Shown: positions 6,368 to 9,578 of the stretch, in pieces | Position numbering within the stretch: the stretch's first letter is position 1 | Layout of the letters: every line of letters starts with the position of its first letter | Source of the DNA: an uncultured Acidaminococcus sp. | GTDB taxonomy: Bacteria; Bacillota; Negativicutes; Acidaminococcales; Acidaminococcaceae | NCBI GenBank assembly: GCA_900538365.1 | Contig: UPXT01000061.1 | Coordinates: forward strand, 1 to 9,578 | Length of the DNA: 9,578 nucleotides | Reading direction: 5' to 3' | Translations under genes and position numbers: made by a program | Notes under the pieces: model-generated | What the model saw: the letters and a program-made list of their open reading frames with translations, nothing else | The model's database searches: none | Told to the model about the DNA's origin: nothing

Positions 6368-7138
6368 ATGAAAAAATTACTCTTCATCCTCACCCTCATC
6401 CTCGGCGGGCTCCTCTGGTATGTCATGGTCCCTGCCGCACCAACGGCCAGTGCAGGCGGACCGACCCTCATGGAATCCTTTTCGTATCCCTACTTAGGAA
6501 AGAAACTGCCCCGTCCCATTCGGCTCTGCTACCTTGCCTATCATATGAAGGACGTGGCACAGGGACGGATAGATAAAAGTGACTGGATCAACCTTGATAG
6601 CATGCCCGCCTACCTTCCCCAAGCCCTCATCGCAACAGAAGATCGACGTTTTTATTCCCACATCGGCATCGATCCCAGCGCCATCATGCGAGCCATACTC
6701 GTCAACCTTCAGTACGACGAAGTCGCCCAAGGCGGAAGCACCCTGACGCAGCAGCTGGTAAAAAACAATCTCCTGTCGCCGGAGCGCACCTTGGAGCGAA
6801 AGCTATGGGAAGCCGGCCTTGCCCTCATCGTCGAAGCCAGGTATTCCAAGGAAGAGATTCTCGAGATGTATTTTAATACAACTTTTTTTGGCAATCACTC
6901 GACAGGCATCAGAAGTGCCGCACGCAATTACTTCGGCATCGAACCTAAGCAGCTCTCCCTCATGGAATGTGCCGTCCTTGCGGGACTGCCCAACGCACCG
7001 ACGGACCTTAACCCCTATAACGACATGGAGGCCTGTCGGAGGCGGCGGGACCTGGTCCTTGAAAATATGCATGATCAAGGATTCATTACAGGAAACCAGC
7101 TGAACCACGCGAAGAAAGCAGACATTGTACTGAGGTAG
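6368..7138 (+). CDS. mtgA: Monofunctional peptidoglycan glycosyltransferase (GT51)
   Basis: A 256-residue membrane-anchored enzyme predicted to polymerise lipid II into glycan strands outside the membrane. Residues 4-22 form one hydrophobic segment after MKK, fitting an N-terminal anchor. GT51 motifs follow in order: ATEDRRFYSHIGID (89-102) with catalytic Glu91; GGSTLTQQL (122-130); RKLWE (144-148) with the second glutamate, 57 residues after the first as in known GT51 enzymes; KEEILEMYFN (161-170); and NYFG (187-190). LAGLPNAPTDLNPY (204-217) closes the domain. No transpeptidase domain follows. The C-terminal RRRRDLVLENMHDQGFIT (224-241) resembles the linker after GT51 in class A penicillin-binding proteins. 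The start is backed by AAAGGAG six bases upstream. The symbol is by function; pbp-type names are also used for such genes. Confidence 0.9.
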   Translation: MKKLLFILTLILGGLLWYVMVPAAPTASAGGPTLMESFSYPYLGKKLPRPIRLCYLAYHMKDVAQGRIDKSDWINLDSMPAYLPQALIATEDRRFYSHIGIDPSAIMRAILVNLQYDEVAQGGSTLTQQLVKNNLLSPERTLERKLWEAGLALIVEARYSKEEILEMYFNTTFFGNHSTGIRSAARNYFGIEPKQLSLMECAVLAGLPNAPTDLNPYNDMEACRRRRDLVLENMHDQGFITGNQLNHAKKADIVLR

Positions 7139-7257
7139 GAGAAGAGAAAAAAACAAAAGGCAAAGGACTCGAAGGTGCGGCGGCAAGCCACCCTATAGGA
7201 GGGCGCCGAATTGATTCTTCAATAACACGGTTCCGCAAGCAAACTTGCTCGTTACAG

Positions 7258-7293
7258 TCCTGCTAAGAAAATCTGTCCTGCTAAGAAAATCTG
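7258..7293. repeat. 18-bp tandem duplication
   Basis: TCCTGCTAAGAAAATCTG occurs twice with no spacer (7258-7275 and 7276-7293), and the next three bases (TCC) begin a third copy. The copies are identical. The unit has in-frame stops in some frames and lies outside any gene, so it looks like a recent slippage or duplication product. Confidence 0.9.
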
Positions 7294-7445
7294 TCCGAAG
7301 CTTCGTCATCCCCCAAAAAACGGTTCCGTTACTTTTAGCATCCATCAGATACTATATTAGGTGAATATAAGGGGTAAAAGGGCACTGCACTCCGCCTTGT
7401 CTTTGCTGGATCGGACAGAAGAGGATACTCCAACGGTTCCAATTG

Positions 7446-7691
7446 TCACTGCCCTTTGTGAAGCTTTCCCCACGAATTTTTCAGCATGAGGCTCAGCAAA
7501 AAATCCCGTAACTCACGTAAGCGCTCTGTCACGATTTCTTGCTTTACTTTTTCTAAGACGCACAGGGAGCTTGCGAATCCATCGACGATGCACTGACCGT
7601 CTTGGTAAGGCGAATCGATTTCGGAGAATTCAAGTGCTAAAGCAAAAGACGATAAGGTCAGCCCTAAGCCAAACTTAGATGCGAGTTTGGT
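7446..7691 (-). pseudogene. Decayed open frame of unknown function
   Basis: An open minus-strand frame of 81 codons ends with TGA at 7448-7446 and is bounded upstream by an in-frame stop at 7694-7692. It has no ATG before residue 69 and no ribosome binding site at its upper end. The predicted peptide is protein-like, with segments such as FALALEFSEIDSPYQDGQ (16-33) and a charged, probably helical stretch VLEKVKQEIVTERLRELRDF (45-64). I do not recognise the family. The upstream end overlaps the 7660-7699 hairpin, so that part is probably not original coding sequence. It could be the 3' remnant of a truncated gene or a chance open frame. Confidence 0.3.
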
Positions 7692-7699
7692 TTAGGGCT
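7660..7699. terminator. Long hairpin, possible bidirectional terminator
   Basis: The arms are 7660-7675 (AGCCCTAAGCCAAACT) and 7684-7699 (AGTTTGGTTTAGGGCT). They pair at 16 positions with one G-U, around an 8-base loop. On the plus strand a T-rich stretch (CTTATTCTTATC) follows; on the minus strand the flank is less T-rich. It could stop read-through from mtgA, whose end lies 520 bases upstream. A repeat element is an alternative. Confidence 0.45.
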
Positions 7700-7871
7700 C
7701 TTATTCTTATCATCAGTTTCTGTAAAAGGCCCGTCTTTTTGAAATATAGGGAAGACCACAATGGAAGGAGCAGCCTGCGTTCGAGTTTTTTCTTTGTATT
7801 CAAAGCGCAGCATCAAGTTCTGAGGCAAAAGGCCTGACGGGGGACGGTTCCATGCATCCTGAAGAAAACGC

Positions 7872-7918
7872 AAAAAGAGCCTTAACCCGCATTAAGACAT
7901 GCATTCAGGTTAAGGCTC
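7872..7918 (-). terminator. Intrinsic terminator of pgi
   Basis: On the minus strand, GAGCCTTAACC pairs perfectly with GGTTAAGGCTC (complements of 7908-7918 and 7877-7887), an 11-bp stem with a 20-base loop. TTTTT (complement of 7872-7876) follows directly. It lies about 83 bases past the pgi stop codon, in the right orientation. Confidence 0.8.
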
Positions 7919-8001
7919 CAGTATGATTTGTTTTCAATTGACCGCTATAGGAAGCACTCCCTTTAGGCCGAACTGAGCAGAGCGATTTCTACTCTCCCCC
8001 A

Positions 8002-9441
8002 CTATTTTCCCAGTTTCCTTCTCATAATCTTCTTATAGACTTCCACGCCCGGCTGGTCAAAGGCATCCACATTGGCCAATTCTCCTTCGTAGGCAATGCT
8101 CAGCATGAGGTAGTAGAATATTTGTCCGAGATAAAATTCATCAAGCTGGGGCAGCCTGTAGAGGGCACTCATGCGTCCGTCGCTCATAAGGGCCTCTTCA
8201 TTTGCTTCCATAGCGATTTCCAAGGCCCGCCCGACATCCATGTTTTCATAAGGGCGCAGGGACTCAATTTCAGGGAAGGGATTGTGGAGATGGATTTTTC
8301 CTTTTAGACTGTCAATAAAAAGGAACTGAACCACTTTATCCCGGATTCCATCCTGGTGGAGCTGGGTCTGGGCATGCATATCCGTCGTTCCGATGGCAAC
8401 AAGGGGCGTCCGCCCATAAAAGACGTCCTTACCATTGCGATCCTGACGCTTGCCCAAGGATTCAGCAAGCAGCTGAACATACCATTCCCCGAGCGCCTTA
8501 AGCCGCATCGCATAAGGCATGAAGACTTCGATGGAAGCGCCATGGTCCCGGGCAGCCAAATATTTCACGGCCGCTCCAAAAAGGGCAGGATTGCGCCGCC
8601 AGTCACTGCCGCGGCACACTTCATCCATATTGGCGGCACCGGCAAGCAGCTGGGAAAGATTCATTCCAAGAGTCGCTGCGACGATAAGGCCCGGTGTCGA
8701 AAGAACACTGAACCGCCCGCCGATTCCATAAGGAATGGGGAATACTTCCCAGTCATAGACCTTTGAAAGACGCATGAGCGGCCCGTCCTTCTGAGCAGGG
8801 TCAGTCACGACAGTAACAGAAAGCTCAATCTGATTGGCATGCTTTTGGCAGCGCTCGTAAAAGAAGAGGAAACCTGTCGTCGGTTCCATGGTTGTCCCTG
8901 ATTTGCTGATGGGAACGAGCATAACGCGAAGCTTACGCCCTTCCTGTTCTTTAATGGCGGTAGCCATGGCAAGAAGGGCAGCCCCAATATTCTTCATGTC
9001 TTCCGTGTCCATGTTGTTGCCCACGAAAAAAACCTTGGGCACCGGCGTATCATGGTGCGTCCAAAATTCGCTTTGGTAGCAATCGTAAAGGACCTTACCG
9101 CCCAGATAGGAGCCGCCTACGCCGCTGAAAAGCACCACGTCAAACCCTTGGGATACTTTCTTGCCAAAAGCTTCCAGCTGCGTCATAAGCTGCGGCGTAT
9201 TGGGATGGTCTTCGGCGACATAAGGAAGACGGGTAAAATAGACCGCCTCAGGGTCTCCATCCTTTGAAAGATGATGATAGGCCCTGCCTTCCTTGCGAAT
9301 ATAGGATAGACCTTTCTCAGCCGCCTGAAGCTGAGGCAAAAGTGCGTCCAGTTCCTCGTCCTTGAGGCCTCCTGAGGCAAACATATGAGTAAAATCAAAA
9401 CAAAATCCAGATAACAAGGTAATAAGATGGGTATCGTCCAT
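8002..9441 (-). CDS. pgi: Glucose-6-phosphate isomerase
   Basis: A 479-residue cytoplasmic enzyme interconverting glucose 6-phosphate and fructose 6-phosphate, in glycolysis and gluconeogenesis. The two sugar isomerase (SIS) folds are visible. The first has SGVGGSYLGGK at 106-116 and the phosphate-binding SKSGTT at 179-184. YGIGGRFSVLSTPG at 238-251 matches most of the first family signature. ESLGK at 327-331 has the probable catalytic base Glu327, followed by GTTDMHAQTQ at 351-360 with His356. FDQPGVEVYK at 461-470 matches the C-terminal signature with Lys470. Length fits the shorter bacterial form. AAAGGA lies nine bases before the ATG. Small departures from the usual sequence (TDMHAQ for TDQHSQ, STPG for SAVG) seem tolerable. 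It is a single-gene unit with its own promoter and terminator. Confidence 0.95.
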   Translation of the reverse strand: MDDTHLITLLSGFCFDFTHMFASGGLKDEELDALLPQLQAAEKGLSYIRKEGRAYHHLSKDGDPEAVYFTRLPYVAEDHPNTPQLMTQLEAFGKKVSQGFDVVLFSGVGGSYLGGKVLYDCYQSEFWTHHDTPVPKVFFVGNNMDTEDMKNIGAALLAMATAIKEQEGRKLRVMLVPISKSGTTMEPTTGFLFFYERCQKHANQIELSVTVVTDPAQKDGPLMRLSKVYDWEVFPIPYGIGGRFSVLSTPGLIVAATLGMNLSQLLAGAANMDEVCRGSDWRRNPALFGAAVKYLAARDHGASIEVFMPYAMRLKALGEWYVQLLAESLGKRQDRNGKDVFYGRTPLVAIGTTDMHAQTQLHQDGIRDKVVQFLFIDSLKGKIHLHNPFPEIESLRPYENMDVGRALEIAMEANEEALMSDGRMSALYRLPQLDEFYLGQIFYYLMLSIAYEGELANVDAFDQPGVEVYKKIMRRKLGK

Positions 9442-9479
9442 GAAATTTCATCCTTTCGGAATGATGTCAAATATGTTTC

Positions 9480-9488
9480 ATTATACCA
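9480..9488 (-). promoter_or_regulatory. Extended -10 promoter of pgi
   Basis: The minus strand reads TGGTATAAT: a perfect TATAAT (complement of 9480-9485) with the TG of an extended -10. No good -35 is seen at the right distance; TTGACA (complement of 9530-9535) is 44 bases upstream, too far to pair with it. Transcription would start near 9473, leaving a leader of about 31 bases. Confidence 0.65.
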
Positions 9489-9578
9489 TAATGTCCTAAA
9501 AATAGGGGCCATCCAGCTGCCTCTGTATGTGTCAACATTTTCTCGGGAGACCCATATAAGATTGTGTTGCAGCTTAAT

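Larger units (their letters stand above)
7227..7851 (+). repeat. Four dispersed copies of ACGGTTCC (REP-like motif)
   Basis: The octamer occurs at 7227-7234, 7320-7327, 7433-7440 and 7844-7851, all on the plus strand. The last copy is extended to GGGGGACGGTTCC. Four copies in 625 bases is far above chance for an 8-mer. The core GGGGACGGTTCC resembles motifs of degenerate intergenic repeats associated elsewhere with REP-type transposases; that link is from memory. No transposase gene is present. Confidence 0.5.
7139..8001. other. Gene-poor convergent region between mtgA and pgi
   Basis: These 863 bases hold no intact gene that I can support. They contain a small hairpin (GCAAG at 7235-7239, CTTGC at 7244-7248), an 18-bp tandem duplication and four copies of ACGGTTCC. 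An imperfect inverted repeat (7377-7387 with 7447-7457, 10 of 11 pairs) leads into an 81-codon minus-strand frame without a start codon. A long hairpin (7660-7699) and the pgi terminator complete it. No intrinsic terminator lies directly after mtgA. The overall look is decayed accessory DNA with short repeats. Confidence 0.55.

Noticed and set aside
7377..7457. Inverted repeat AAAGGGCACTG / CACTGCCCTTT as ends of a small mobile element
   Set aside because: The arms are only 11 bp with one mismatch, no target-site duplication is visible and the 81-base span holds nothing typical of a transposable element.
7664..7873. 69-codon minus-strand frame between the pgi terminator and the 7660-7699 hairpin
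   Set aside because: It begins with TTG immediately after the pgi terminator T-run, runs through a GGGGGACGGTTCC repeat copy and ends in a hairpin. No ribosome binding site or family is recognised.

Overview
The window reads as a bacterial chromosome segment from a low-to-mid GC Firmicutes lineage. The proteins, the strong AGGAGG-type ribosome binding sites and the sigma-A style promoters suggest the Negativicutes, perhaps Acidaminococcus or a relative. That placement comes from the general look of the sequences, not from a search. Core metabolism dominates. I see no CRISPR array, no rRNA or tRNA gene, and no intact insertion sequence, phage or defence gene.

Layout: positions 1-254 are non-coding and contain a long inverted repeat plus short degenerate direct repeats. 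Positions 255-5975 on the minus strand are a compact arginine operon, transcribed in the order argB, argD, argF, argG, argH with gaps of 1 to 27 bases. A divergent intergenic region (5976-6367) follows. It holds a near-consensus minus-strand promoter for the operon, an 8-bp inverted repeat straddling that promoter, and a leader of about 177 nt with a strong internal ribosome binding site and a hairpin. Positions 6368-7138 on the plus strand encode a membrane-anchored monofunctional peptidoglycan glycosyltransferase (GT51). Positions 7139-8001 are a gene-poor stretch with an 18-bp tandem repeat, four copies of ACGGTTCC, a decayed open frame, a long hairpin, and the terminator of the next gene. 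Positions 8002-9441 on the minus strand encode glucose-6-phosphate isomerase, with its own extended -10 promoter.

Together the arg genes cover N-acetylglutamate phosphorylation (ArgB), N-acetylornithine formation (ArgD), carbamoylation of ornithine (ArgF), and conversion of citrulline to arginine (ArgG, ArgH). N-acetylglutamate synthesis or recycling (argJ/argA) and N-acetylglutamyl-phosphate reductase (argC) are not in the window and must lie elsewhere if the pathway is complete. ArgB carries the N-terminal helix typical of arginine-inhibited kinases, which fits an acetyl-recycling (ArgJ) pathway. mtgA and pgi converge on the gene-poor stretch and are functionally unrelated to the arg operon.

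I found no convincing new biological system. The parts most worth a second look are non-coding: the architecture of the arg promoter and leader, and the repeat-rich intergenic DNA at 1-254 and 7139-7870.
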